The position numbers and the translations under genes are program-made. 64,000 nucleotides of DNA, taken from assembly GCA_024703915.1 (NCBI GenBank), contig CP087969.1:1798001-1862000 (forward strand). Reading direction: 5' to 3'. The stretch comes from Massilia sp. H-1 (GTDB lineage: Bacteria > Pseudomonadota > Gammaproteobacteria > Burkholderiales > Burkholderiaceae_D). Every line of letters begins with the position of its first letter. The stretch's first letter is position 1. The notes under the pieces are model-generated. The model worked only from the letters and a program-made list of their open reading frames with translations. It was not told the origin of the DNA and did no database searches. Below are positions 1 to 10,514 of the stretch, piece by piece.

Positions 1-411
1 GTTTCGCCGCGTTCGCCGGGCGCCGTGATGCAGGCGAAGAAAATGAACTCGGGCGTGGCGCGGCTGTACGACATTTCATTGTGCAGCGAAATTTCGTACT
101 GGTTCGGGTATTCGGTCGAGGTGTACACGCCGTCCTCGATCTTGGTGCGCGGCGAAGTGCCGCCACGGTAGTCGGCCAAGCCCGGCACCACCTGCTCCAC
201 CGCCGCCTTGAACGCTTCCGGCGTGCCGATGTCAAACCCGCGGAACAGGATCCCATGCATGGGCGCGCACGGTCGCGATGATGCTGTCCGGGTTATTGTT
301 CAAAAAATCGTATTCCGCTGCCGAACCATCGCCGCGCTGGACGATCAGTGGCAGGCTGCTGTTGTCGGTGTGGCTGGCCGCAGCCGTCGCATTGTCTAAT
401 AAGTCGAGCAA
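1..411 (-). CDS. TauD/TfdA-family Fe(II)/2-oxoglutarate dioxygenase, C-terminus outside window
   Basis: About 137 residues are present. Visible stretches are a conserved ILFRGFDIG segment, a GGTSPRTKIEDG loop, and LHNEMSYS, which carries the first metal-binding HxE pair, followed by PEFIFFACITAPGERGET. This is the core of TauD/TfdA enzymes such as SyrP, which hydroxylate amino acids on NRPS carriers or free amino acids. I infer that it tailors a residue of the lipopeptide. There is no in-frame ATG. TTG at 409-411 is chosen because AAAGGGG lies 6 bases upstream. The frame shifts near 255, where CATG appears repeated. It follows the exporter gene by about 50 bases and is probably the last or next-to-last gene of the NRPS-B/C operon. 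The family is fairly sure; the substrate is unknown. Confidence 0.72.
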
Positions 412-458
412 GATAAACCCCTTTAATGAATTGATTGAATTGGTCGGTCGAGGACGCC

Positions 459-2135
459 TCAGCTTAGCCTTTTGTTCGCGCAGCTCTTCGCGCCCGGCCA
501 CCACGGTGTGCGGCGCGGCATCGTGGCGGTGCTTGATCAGCCCGTCCTGCAAGCGGACGATGCGGTCGGCGACATTGAAATAGGCATCGTCATGGCTGAT
601 GATGATGACCGTCTTGCCGCGCTGTTTCAGGTCCGGCAGCAGCGCGGTGTAGAACACGTTCTTGAACACGGGATCCTGGTCGGCCGCCCATTCGTCGAAC
701 AGGTAGATCGGACGGTCTTCGAGGTAAGCCACCACCAGCGCCAGGCGCTTGCGCTGCCCGGTCGACAGGTCGGTGGTCGAGAACTTGCCGTCGACCACCT
801 TGACCTTGTGGTCCATGCCCAGCAGCTTGATGTAGTGCGCGGCGCGCTCGTCGAGGGCGCCATGGCCGTCGGTCAGCAATTCCTCGAACAGGTAGAAGTC
901 GGAGAACACGGCCGAGAAATTCTCGCGGTAGGCGCCGATCGTGGACGAGGTCACCGGCACACCGCCCAGCACGACGCTGCCGCGGTCCGGCTCTGTACAA
1001 GCCGACCAGCAACATGGCCAGCGTGGTCTTGCCGCTGCCGTTGCCGCCGATGATGAACAGGATCTCGCCTTCATGCACGGTCAGGTTGATCGGTCCCAGC
1101 AGGAAGCTTTCTTCGTCCGACACCGAATACATGCGTTCGACGTCGCGCAATTCCAGGGTCTTGCCGCTGGACACAGTGCCGTGGGCCAGGGCCAGCAGCG
1201 GCTGGTCGGCCGCGTCCAGGTCGCGTTCGAGCTGGGAAATGCGGCCCAGTGCGATGGCGCCCTGGCGTACCGACGGCAGCACCTGCATCAGGTCGCTGAT
1301 CGGACGCACGAGGTAGAGCAGGATCATGGTCACGCTGGCAATCACTTCCAGCCGCTGCGGCATCCACAGGGGAATGATGAACAGCAGCACGCCGATCACC
1401 AGGTAGAACATGATGTTGCCAACGTTCAGCACCCAGATGTAGCCGGACATGCCCTTGACGTAAGCTTGCTGGGCCGCCTGCGCGCCCGGGGCCACGACAT
1501 GGTCGACAAACTGGGCGCCGCGCCGCGCATTGAGTTGCAGTTCCTTGCTGCCCTCGATCAGGCCGCGGAAGTTCTGGTACACCTTTTCCATCTTTTCGCG
1601 GATCACCGACAGCTGGCGCAGCGGTCCCCGTTCGGCCAGCTGGAACACCAGGATGCCGGTCGCAAAGGTGACGCCGAAGATCAGGAACAATTGCCACGAG
1701 ATCCAGGCGACGTAGCCGAGGCAGGACGCCAGCACGATCAGGTTGCCGAAAGCCACAGGGAACGATTGCAGTCCGAACACGAACACGTCGATGTCGCGCG
1801 TCAGGATCGCTTGCAGGCCGGACTTGCCGATCTTTTGCAGCTTGGTGTAGGGCGTGGCCAGCAGCTTGTTGCTGATCGCCACGCGGGTCTTGAAGATCGC
1901 CTTCTGGGACAGGTTCAGCATCAGCATTTCGGAGGTCGACTTGGTCACCAGCTGCAGCAGGCAGACGCCGAAGAACAGCGCGCCCATCAGCTTCCAGGTC
2001 GCCCGTGCTTAGGCCACGCCCTTGCTGATGACGACCGCCAGCGCCGCGCCGCTGATCCCGGTCACGATGCTTAGCGACCGTGGTCAGCAATAGCAAGAGC
2101 TTCGATTCTTTAAACAGGTAAGCTGTCATGTTCAT
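459..2135 (-). CDS. Cyclic-peptide export ABC transporter, SyrD/PvdE type (fused TM and ATPase domains)
   Basis: About 555 residues, normal for the SyrD/PvdE family that moves nonribosomal peptides from cytoplasm to periplasm. The N-terminal half holds about six hydrophobic segments (for example LFFGVCLLQLV and FYLVIGVLLFIIPLW). The C-terminal half has Walker A GGNGSGKT, the LSTGQRKR signature, a Walker B-like YLFDEW and the ISHDD switch. The frame is broken near 1003 (A inserted in TACGAG), in the N-terminal 100 residues (2009, 2072) and at the last codons. If GCTAAGC at 462-468 is restored to GCCGGC, the gene ends REQKAG-stop at 459-461. The start MNMTAYLFKESK at 2135 is preferred; an ATG at 2165 is possible. 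It sits directly after the thioesterases and probably exports the finished lipopeptide. Confidence 0.85.
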
Positions 2136-2171
2136 ATTGTTTGCAATTCCAAAGTAATGCGTCATAGGTCG

Positions 2172-2185
2172 GCCCGCATGCGGGC
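2172..2185. other. Perfect palindrome between NRPS-C and exporter gene
   Basis: GCCCGCATGCGGGC is a perfect 14-base palindrome in the 61-base gap between the thioesterase stop and the exporter start. No T-run follows on the minus strand, so it does not look like a full terminator. It may be an mRNA hairpin that limits readthrough or protects an mRNA end. Confidence 0.35.
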
Positions 2186-2196
2186 TTAAGAGAAAA

Positions 2197-3298
2197 TCAG
2201 GACAGCGGGACCGTCGCGCCGGGCGCCGATACCAGCGTGCGCATCCAGCGCGCCAGCTGGCCGACATTCGGCGCGTTGAGCAGGGTGTTGTGGTTGCCGG
2301 GACCGGTCCAGTGGGTGACCTCGGCCACATGGTCGAGCCAGCCCAGCACTTCGCGCTGATCGCTGTCCGGTCCATGGCGGCCCTCGGTCACATCGACCAG
2401 ATGCAGCTTAGCCGCTGTAAGGCAGCCATCACAAGCGTAGTGGGTATTCAGATTGGTCTCGAACACCCGCACCAGGCCGCGCAGCACCTCGACACTGGTC
2501 CGCGCATGCATCAGGCGCACGTCGATCAGGCGCGTCAGCAAGAGACGCAACTGGGCTTCGTGGTCCAGTCCCTGCAGCTCGTGCGGGCCGATGTCGAGCG
2601 GTGCCGGGGCCGACAGATCGAACAGTCCGACCAGCCGCATCAGCATGTCGACCCGGTTCCAGCGGGCCATGCCGCAGCGCTCGAAGGGCGATTGCGAATC
2701 GAGCACCACCAGCAGTTCCACCGTGCTGCCCTGGGCGCGCAGCTGGAGCGCCATCTCGTGCGCCACCCAGCCGCCGAAGGAATGCCCGAGCAGGCGGTAA
2801 GGACCGGCCGGATCGACCGTGCGCAGCGCGCGGATGTAGGCGCGGGCCGCGCTTTCCACGTCCACGTGCGGCGCCAGCTGGCCGCAGAAGCCGCGCGGCT
2901 GCAAGCCGTAGACCGGCACCGCGGGATCGAATTCCTGTACCAGGCCGGTGAACGCCGTGACGCTGGCGCCTGCACCTGGCACGCAGAACAGGGGCCGCTG
3001 GCCAGGGCGGCCGGTCTGCAGCGTGATCAGCGGATCGTAATCGTGCTCGTCGTGGCCGATGCGCGCCGGTACCGGGCCGCCCAGGGCGTCCGACAGGGCC
3101 GCCGCCAGCAGCGCGACGTTGGGCGCATTCATCATCGTGAAATGATCGCCGCCGACCGGCACCACCTTGCTGTGGCGCGGCAGGTGGGCCTGCCACGCGG
3201 CGCGCTTGTCGCCGCAGCGCGTGTCCTGGGCGCAGAAAAGGGCGATCGGCACCGTGATCGCCGGGCGCGCATACGCTTCAAGCGCGCCGGTGATGGTG
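2197..3298 (-). other. Thioesterase domain TE2
   Basis: Second alpha/beta-hydrolase thioesterase of NRPS-C. LFCVPGAGASV is the oxyanion region, GHSFGG carries the nucleophile serine, and the C-terminal GPGNHNTLLNAPNV supplies the catalytic histidine. Tandem terminal thioesterases are known from lipopeptide synthetases (arthrofactin, syringopeptin and massetolide families); one usually cyclises and the other assists or proofreads. Confidence 0.85.
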
Positions 3299-6200
3299 CT
3301 TAGGCCACCGCCAGCACGCGGCGCAGCATGGCCAGCGTCATGCCGGATGCCAGAATGCCGTCGGCCTGGGCCTGCTCGAACAGCGCTTGCGCGCCTTGCT
3401 GGCGGCCGAGCGTGCGCAGGCGTTCCAGCGTGTCGGGCGCGATGCCGTCCGCGCCTTCGATCAGTTCCAGCAGCTGCGTCACTTCGCTGCGGGCGCCGGT
3501 TGGCGCCGCACCGGCCTTGACGCGGTAGTCGCTGTGGCTGTCGATCAGGCCAAGGAAGGCGAGCGACGCGTCGCAGCCAAGCAGCTGGTTCGCCATTTCA
3601 TAGGCCACCGTGCCACCGGCCGAATAGCTTAGCCAGACGGTACGGCCCCGTGCGGCTGCACCAGGCGTACTTGGCGCAAATAGGCGGCCGCCATCTCTTC
3701 GACCGAGGCCTAAGCAGCACCACGTCGTCGCCGGTCAGGCCGCTGGCCATCAGGCCGTACACGGGGAAGCCGGGCGCCAGTTCGGCCAGCAGGCGGTGCG
3801 CGTAACCGAGTCCGCCGCTGCCGTCGTGTACCAGGAACAGCGGCGGCGCGTCACCCTCGGCGCGCAGGTTGATCAGGTTCGGCGTGGCCGAGGCGCTCTT
3901 CTTAAGCGCCGATGGTTTCGGCCAGGCGGTGCAGGACCGGCTGCGCGAACAGGCTGCGCAGCGCGACCTGCATGCCGAGCGCGCGACAGCTCGGTCGCGG
4001 CACGCGTGGCCAGCAGCGAATGGCCACCCAGTTCAAAGAAGTGATCGTGGCGGCTGACCCGCTCCAGACCGAGCAGCTGCTGCCAGATGCGGGCGATCGC
4101 GTGTTCGACCACGCCTTGCGGCGCCTCGTAGGCACGGGCCGCCACCGCATCCTGGCCCGGTGCTTAAGCAAGGCCTGGCGATCGAGCTTGCCGTTCGGCG
4201 TCTGCGGCCAGGCGTCCAGCGTCACAAAGGCGACCGGCAGCATGAATTCGGCCAGGCTGGACGCCAGCTCGGCGCGCAGCGCGGCCGCTTCCGGCGCGGC
4301 GCCCGGTTCGGCCAGCAGATAGGCCACCAGGCGCTTGTCGCCGGCGCTGTCTTCGCGCGGATGACCAGCGCTTCGCACCCCGGCGCAGGCGGCCAGTTTC
4401 GCTTCGATCTCGCCCAGCTCGATCCGGAAGCCGCGGATCTTGACCTGGAAGTCGTTGCGGCCAAGGTAGTCGAGATTGCCGTTGGCCAGCCAGCGGCCAA
4501 GGTCGCCGGTGCGGTACATGCGCGCACCCGGCGCATCGCTGAACAGGTCGGGCAGGAAGCGCTCGGCCGTCAGCTCGGGGCGGTTCAGGTAGCCGCGCGC
4601 CACGCCCGTGCCGCCGATGTACAGCTCACCGGCCACACCGCGCGGCACCGGCTGCAGGTGGCGGTCCAGCACATACATGCGCATGTTCGCCATCGGGCGC
4701 CCGATCGGCACGCTGGCGCCCTCTTCCACGCTGCATGCGTGGATGGTGGCGCACACCGTGCTTTCGGTCGGGCCGTAAGCGTTGAACACGGCTACCCGCG
4801 CCGCCCACAGGGCCGCCAGTTGCGGCGGGCAGGCGTCATCGGCCATGATCAGGCATTGCAGCGACAGCGGGAAGTCGGCCGGGATCGTGGCCACCGCCAG
4901 CGACGGCAGCGTCACGTGCGTGATCGCCTGCGACTGCAGCGTGCCGCACAGGGCCGGACCGGGCATGAGCGCGTCGCGCGGCGCCAGCACCAGGGTGGCG
5001 CCGGCGGTCAGGGTCATCATGATCTCGGAAATGCTGGCGTCGAAGCTGAACGACGCGAACTGCAGCACGCGGCTGTCCGGCAGCACCCGGAACGTGGCCG
5101 CCTGGGCCAGCGCCAGATTGCACAGGCCTTCATGGTGGTTCATGACGCCCTTGGGCATGCCGGTCGAACCGGAGGTGTAGATCACGTAGGCCAGATGCTG
5201 CGGCGCGAGCGCGCCGAAGCATCCGGATTGGCGTCCGCCAGCGCCGCTTCTTCGTCCACCGCCAGCACCGGCACGGTCAGATCCAGCGAAACCGGCGCGC
5301 AGGCTGGACTGGGTCAGCATGACCATCGGCGCGCAGTCGTCGAGCATGTAGGCCAGGCGCGCGGCCGGATAGGCCGGGTCCAGCGGCACATAGGCGCCGC
5401 CGCCTTGAGCACGGCCAGCAGGCAGACCACCATCTCGACACCGCGTTCGAGGCAGATCGCCACCCGCGCGTCGGGGCCGACGCCGAGCGCGCGCAGCTGC
5501 TGCGCGAGCCCGTTGGCGCGGCGGTTCAGTTCCTGATATGTGAGGCGGCGCTCGCCGAATTCGAGCGCCACGTCCTGCGCGCGCAGCGCCGCCTGCTGTT
5601 CGAACAGTTGATGGGCCAGCAGGCCGGGGGCGCGCGCCCGCGGCGCCGGGTTGAAGCCCGAGACCAGTTGCGCGCATTCGGCCGCACCCAGCATCGGCAG
5701 GCAGCTGACCGATTGCTGGGTGTCTTTCGCCATGCCCGCCAGGATGGTCTCGAAGTAGCGATGAAGCGGCGCGCCGTGGCGGCGTCGAACAAGTCGCTGG
5801 CGTAGGTCAGGGTGCTTAGCGATGGACCCATGCCGCGTCCACCAGGTCCAGCGCCAGGTCGAATTGCGCGCTCGGGGCACTGTGGGCGACGCTGGCCAGC
5901 TCCAGGCCGGGCAAGGTGAGCGCGGCGCCACGGCTGTATTGCCCAGTGCGAGCATGACCTGGAACAGCGGATTGTGGCCGAGCGTGCGCGGGGCCTTGAC
6001 GGCGTCGACCACCTGGTCGAACGGCAGATCCTGGTGGCTGTAGGCGGCCAGCGCACCGGCCTTGACCTGGGCCAGCAGCTCGGCCACGGTCGGATCGGCG
6101 CCCAGCTTGACCCGCAGCGCCATGGTATTGACGAAGAAGCCGATCAGCGCTTCGGTCTCGCTGCGCTGGCGGTTGGCGACCGGGGTGCCGGTGACCACGT

Positions 6201-7176
6201 CGTCCTGGCCGGACAGGCGCGCCATCAGCACCGACCAGCCTAGCCAGCAGCGTCATGAACAGCGTGGCGCCATGGCGCTGGCTGAGCGCGCGCAGCGACT
6301 CGGACAGCTCGGCGCCCAAGCGCACGTCGACGGTCGCGCCGGCATGCGTAGCTTTGCGCAGGCCGGCCGCGGACGGTCGGTTGGCAGCGTCAGCAGCAGC
6401 CAAGCGCAGCCAAGCCAGCTGGGCGCTCCAGAAGTCGCGCTGGCGCTGCAGCGTCTCGCCTTGCAGCCAGTTGCGCTGCCACAGCGCGTAGTCGGCATAT
6501 TGCAGCGCGAGCGGCGGCAGCGGGTCGGGCTTGCCCTGGCTGGAAGGCGGTGTACAGGGCGAACATCTCGCGCACGAACACGCCGCGCGACCAGCCGTCG
6601 GAAATGATGTGATGCTGGGTCACGCATAGAATGTGCTCGGTCTCGGACAGGCAGAACAGGCGGGCCCGGATCAGGCGCCCGCGCGCCAGCTCGAACGGCT
6701 GGCGCAGTTCTTCCGCGATCATCGCTTCCAGTTCAGCCTGGTAAGCGGGCGCCGTCCAGGTGACGCAGGTCGCGCAGTTCCAGATCGCAGCCGCTGTCCT
6801 TCGCGCCGATCTGCTGGAATGGCCCCTGCTCATCGCTCACAAAGCTGGTGCGCAGGTTGTCGTGGCGGGCCACGATCCGGTCCAGGCTCGCCTTGAGCGC
6901 GGCGCGGTCCAGCACCCCCGACAGGCGCAGCGCAGTAGGCACCAGGTAGGCGGCGCTGGCGGCGTGGTCGAGCTGATCGAGGAACCACAAGCGCTGCTGC
7001 GACCACGACAGCGGCAAGCGCGTGCCCGGTGGCGCGTTGGGGATTTTCTCCTGCGGCGCGGCCTGGGCCCGGCTGGCCAGCAGCTTCCTGGCCCGGCTTT
7101 CCAGCACTGCGCGCTTGAGGGCTTCAAGGTCGTCGCTACGCTTGTCCATCGATTCACTCCCGGTTAGCTTGTTCAT
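2197..7176 (-). CDS. NRPS-C: C-A-T module 14 plus tandem thioesterases (terminal synthetase)
   Basis: About 1,650 residues. Order: short N-terminal linker ([13 protein letters not shown]), LCL-type condensation domain, adenylation domain, carrier domain ([11 protein letters not shown]) and two thioesterase domains. It adds residue 14 and releases the peptide, probably by cyclisation. The start ATGA overlaps the TGA of NRPS-B (7173-7175), so the two are translationally coupled. The frame is broken at about ten places, mostly CTTAG-type scars (3300, 3627, 3709, 3899, 4161, 5815, 6240). Restoring GCCGGC at 3627-3633 gives RLAGYSAGG, the thioesterase nucleophile motif, which supports one intact gene. 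Confidence 0.88.
3299..3900 (-). other. Thioesterase domain TE1
   Basis: First thioesterase after the last carrier domain. LFLVHDGSGGLG opens the fold, GYSAGG (restored across the scar at 3627-3633) holds the nucleophile, and the histidine region VPVGGDHFTMM lies just across the break at 3300. A second scar at 3709 falls in VVLxSVEEMAAAYLRQV. Confidence 0.8.
3901..7176 (-). other. NRPS module 14: C(LCL)-A-T, predicted Tyr/Phe
   Basis: The condensation domain starts [19 protein letters not shown] and carries the HHIISDGWS catalytic motif. Adenylation pocket residues read from FDASIS, THVTLPS, LIMAD, NAYGPTE and STVCAT give D-A-S-T-I-A-A-V-C-K, one residue away from published Tyr and Phe codes. 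The carrier serine lies in [11 protein letters not shown] near 4015. As there is no dual C/E domain downstream, residue 14 should stay L. Confidence 0.7.
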
Positions 7177-10100
7177 ACCGCATCCCCCTCGTTTTCCAGC
7201 ATCGCCCGCAGTTCGTCTTCGGACATCGCATCCAGATCCTGCGACAGCGCCGCCATGTCGGCCTCGCTCAGCAGGGCCAGTCCGAGCGCATCGACGCGGC
7301 TAAGCCAGCGCGTGCAGCACCGGATGCTCGAAGATGTCGCCCAGCGGGACGTCGACCTTGAACTGCTCGCGGATCCGTCCGACCAGCTGGATCGCCATCA
7401 GCGAATGGCCACCCAGCTCGAAGAAGTGATCGTCGCGGCCGATCTGGTCGCCGCCCAGCAGCTCGCCCCAGATCGCGGCCAGCGCCGTTTCCACCTCGCC
7501 TTGCGGGCTGGCGAAGTCGCGGCTGGCGGCTGCGCTCAGATCCGGCGCCGAGCAAGGCGCGGCGATCGAGCTTGCCGTTCGGCGTCAGCGGCCAGGCCGC
7601 CAGCGTCACGAAGGCGCTCGGGATCATGTATTCCGACAGTTCGCTCGCCAGCTGCTCGCGCAGCGCACGGGCCGACGGTTCCCGCGCCGTCGCGGGCCAG
7701 CACATAGGCCACCAGACGCTTGTCGCCCGGCGAATCCTCGCGCGCCACGACCACCGCGTCGCGCACGCCGTCGCAGGCACGCAGCTTCGCCTCGATCTCG
7801 CCCAGCTCGATACGGAAGCCGCGCAGCTTGACCTGGAAGTCGTTACGGCCGATGTATTCGACCGTGCCGTCCGGCAGCCAGCGGCCCAGGTCGCCCGTCT
7901 TGTACAGACGCGCCCCCGGCTTGGCGCTGAACGGATCGGCGACAAAGCGCTCGGCCGTCAGTTCCGGACGGTGCAGATAGCCGCGCGCCACGCCGGCTGC
8001 CGCCGATATGCAGTTCCCCTGCGCTGCCGCACTATGCCAGCTGGCCATGGGTATCGAGGATATGGATCTGCATGTTGGCGACCGGACGGCCGATATGCGG
8101 CTGCGGTCCTTCCCCGTTGATCTCGCCGATGGTGGCGTCAACCGTGCATTCGGTCGGGCCGTACATGTTGTAGAAGTGGGTCGTGGCCGACGCACGCAGC
8201 TTGTCCCAGGTTGTCTTGCCCAGCGCTTCGCCACCGATCAGGACACTGGTCGGGCTGTAGCGCGGATGCGTGAGCAGGCTAGGCGCCGATCAGCACTTCC
8301 AGCTGCGACGGGGTGCAGTCGAAGGCGTCGATCCGGTGCTTCTCCAGCCAGTCCAGCATGGCCGCACCGTCGGCGCGGATCAGCTGCGGCACGATGTGCA
8401 GGCAGTGGCCCGACAGCAGCTGCAAAATCCCCTTGAGCGACATGTCGAATGCGAACGACGCGTTCAGGGCGACCCGGCTTTGCGGCGCGCAGTGCAAGTG
8501 CGTGCTGGCCTTGAGCACTTCCCAGAAGTTGACCGCCGAGCGGTGCTCGACCATCACGCCCTTGGCCGAACCGGTCGAACCCGAGGTGTAGATCACGTAC
8601 GCCAGGTCGGCGTCGCGCCGTCCCGGGCCCAGCGGCTCGGGATTGCGTACCGGTCCGGCGATGTCTGTGCTGACGTCAAGCTGCAGCACCGGCAGGCTCA
8701 GGGCCGGCAGCAGGCGCGCCAGGCTTGGCTGGGTCAGCAGCGCACGCGGCGCGCAGTCCTTGAGCATGTAGGCCAGGCGCTCGGCCGGATAGGCCGGATC
8801 CATCGGCACGTAGGCGGCACCCGCTTTCAGGATGCCGAGCAAGCCGACGATCATCTCGACGCTGCGCTCCACGCACAGGGCCACCATGTCGTCCGCCTGC
8901 ACGCCGAGCGTGCGCAGCTCCATTGCCACCAGGTTGGCGCGCGTGTTCAGCTCATCGTAGCTGAGCGTGCGGCCTTCGTAGGACACCGCCGGTGCGGCCG
9001 GATTGGCCCGTACCTGCGCTTCGAACAGCTGGTGCATGGTGCGGCCTTCGGGGAAGGTCTGCGCCGTCGCATTGAACTGCTCGAGCAGCTGTTCGCGTTC
9101 GCCAGCAGGCAGGATGTCGAGCGCCGCCATGGTGGTGGCTGGCGCCTGTTCGAGCGCCGTCACCAGCGCCGCAATGGCGGTGGCGAACATGCCGACCAGG
9201 CGCTGCGGATCGACGCCGTGGCAGCGGGCGCTCAGGCAGAAGCCGTCACCCAGGTCATCGACATAGGTCGTGATCGGGTAGTTGGTGCGCTCTTCGTTCT
9301 GCGCGATCCGGATCCCCTGCCATGCCGCGTCGTACGCTTGCTCCGCCGCTTCCGACCTGCGGTGGCTGTGGCGGTAATTGAGCAGCGCCGTGAACAGCGG
9401 TGCTGCCGCTTCCACGCCGCTGCAGCGCTGCGCCAGTGCCAGCGAAGCCTGCTCGTGCACCAGCAGCTCGGTCAGGCGCTGATAGCTCTCGGCCACCACG
9501 GTGCTCACCGAGCGCTCGCCCAGCGAGATACGCACTGGCAGCGTGTTGATGAACATCCCCAGTACCGTGTCGGCACCCTCGGAGCCTTGCAGGCGGCCCG
9601 ACAGGACGGTGCCGAACACCACATCCTCGCGGCCGCAGCACTGGCCGAAGACCTGGCCCAGCGCCGCATGGAACAGCACCATGCCGCGTTACGCCATGCT
9701 GACGTGCCACGGTGCGGATCTCTTGCGCCAGTTCGGCGTCGAGTTCCTGGCGCGCTTCCACCACGCCGGCGCCGCTGCCCTGCACATTGAGCAGGCCGAA
9801 TGGCGCGGTCGGCTCGGCGATGTCGCCCAGCTGCTGGCGGAAGTAGGTTTCGTGCTCGGCGTCCGACACGGCCCGGATCTGGGCGATGAAGTTACGGTAC
9901 GGCAGAGTCGACGGCAGCGACTCGCCGCTGCTTAGCCAGCAGCAGGCCGATCTCGCCGATGATGAAGTCGAGCGAAACGTGGTCGCACACCAGGTGGTGA
10001 TCGAGCAGGGCCAGGTGGTATTCGCCGCTGTCGGCATCGAGCGCATAGCTGGCGGCCAGCATCGGCGCGCGCTGCACGTCGAGACGGGTGGTGCGCGGGT

Positions 10101-10514
10101 TGGTCTTCGCTTGCAGCTGCTCCATCGCGCTGCCGCCAGGCTGGGTCGAGCGCCAGTTCCTGCAGCGGCAGTTCGGCGGCGCGGTAGACCACTTGCACCG
10201 GCTCCGGCAAGCCATTCCACAGCACGGCGGTGCGCAGAATGTCGTGGCGTGCGATCACCGTTTTCAAGGCATCGATGAAGGCATCCATCCGCGCCCGGCT
10301 GTCAAAACTGAGCAGGGAGCGCTGCAGATAGGTGTCGCCCGTCGTTTGCAGCATGTGGTGGAACAGGATCCCGGCCTGCAGCGGCGCCAGCGGATAGATA
10401 TCCTGGATATTGGCTACCCCCTGCGGCACGCTGGCCACGATCGCGTCGATCTGGGGCTGGGTCAGTTCCACCAGCGGCAGCATCTCCGGCGTGATGGTCA
10501 CGCTGTCGCGGGCA
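7173..10514 (-). other. NRPS module 13: dual C/E-A-T, predicted Glu
   Basis: Dual C/E domain: [15 protein letters not shown] carries the HHxxxxxGD epimerisation motif and [11 protein letters not shown] the condensation motif, so residue 12 should be D. Pocket residues from [25 protein letters not shown] and [12 protein letters not shown] read D-M-K-D-L-G-M-V-D-K, eight of ten as in a known Glu code. Carrier: [11 protein letters not shown] near 7408. The adenylation domain is very like that of module 6. Confidence 0.68.

Noticed and set aside
4160..5536. Long plus-strand ORFs opposite the NRPS genes (also 8270-9790, 17938-19272, 43427-45484 and others)
   Set aside because: They are GC-rich frame shadows of the minus-strand synthetases with Arg/Ala/His-rich translations, no domain motifs and no ribosome sites.
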